DNA of 14,709 nucleotides, taken from assembly GCA_030630935.1 (NCBI GenBank), contig DAOVMD010000023.1, positions 1 to 14,709 on the forward strand, written 5' to 3'. Under the pieces are notes generated by a model, which saw nothing but the letters and a program-made list of their open reading frames with translations, had not been told where the DNA came from and ran no database searches. The stretch comes from Candidatus Mcinerneyibacteriota bacterium. GTDB lineage: Bacteria; AUK180; JAQVHJ01. A program made the translations under genes and the position numbers. Shown here one piece after another: positions 14,653 to 14,709 of the stretch. Each line of letters opens with the position of its first letter. Position 1 is the stretch's first letter.

Positions 14653-14709
14653 CAGATGATTTAAACAAACCTAAACAATATTAGTACGTTAATCATAAGT
14701 CACTTTAAA

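Overview
The window is an AT-rich bacterial segment with short intergenic gaps inside two plus-strand gene runs and three long, repeat-rich non-coding stretches. A signal-peptide-bearing outer-membrane-type beta-barrel protein (979-2265) indicates a diderm. An archaeal/Thermus-ordered A/V-type ATPase, together with short intergenic palindromes of the 'TGTCATTGCGAG' and 'AGACGTGC..GCACGTCT' kinds, would suit an uncultured FCB-group or related candidate phylum. That placement is inference from memory and is weak; nothing here fixes the taxon.

Region 1 (1-4686), plus strand: the 3' end of DNA polymerase I (polA), dephospho-CoA kinase (coaE), an outer-membrane beta-barrel protein, tRNA 2-thiouridylase (mnmA) and a CoA-disulfide-reductase-type flavoprotein. 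Gaps are 11, -4, 8 and 19 nt, so this looks like one transcription unit. CoaE makes CoA and the last gene probably acts on CoA or low-molecular-weight thiol disulfides.

Region 2 (4687-5066): 380 nt without a gene. It holds an AG-rich repeat, a TCATTGCGAG palindrome followed by seven T's, a two-storey inverted repeat, a heptamer repeat and a near-consensus sigma70 promoter.

Region 3 (5067-12575), plus strand: A/V-type ATPase subunits in the order H(G)-I-K-E-C-F-A, followed without a break by a PrsW-family intramembrane protease. Subunits B and D, which normally follow A, are absent. The K subunit carries every residue of the Enterococcus hirae sodium site, so the enzyme is probably Na+-coupled. 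The catalytic A subunit is intact, so the complex would need B and D from another locus.

Region 4 (12576-13202): 627 nt between convergent genes. It holds at least six hairpins, including a branched fold of about 100 nt closed by a 7+6 bp long-range stem, and a second TCATTGCGAG repeat.

Region 5 (13203-14222), minus strand: an exported protein with TPR repeats and a C-terminal NTF2-like domain, with its own promoter and a strong ribosome binding site.

Region 6 (14223-14709): non-coding, with GTTCAA octamers, two perfect hairpins, a 10-mer tandem repeat, a branched fold and a relative of the region-2 palindrome. The best candidates for something new are the split ATPase operon ending in prsW, the branched fold at 12793-12921 and the two-storey palindrome family.
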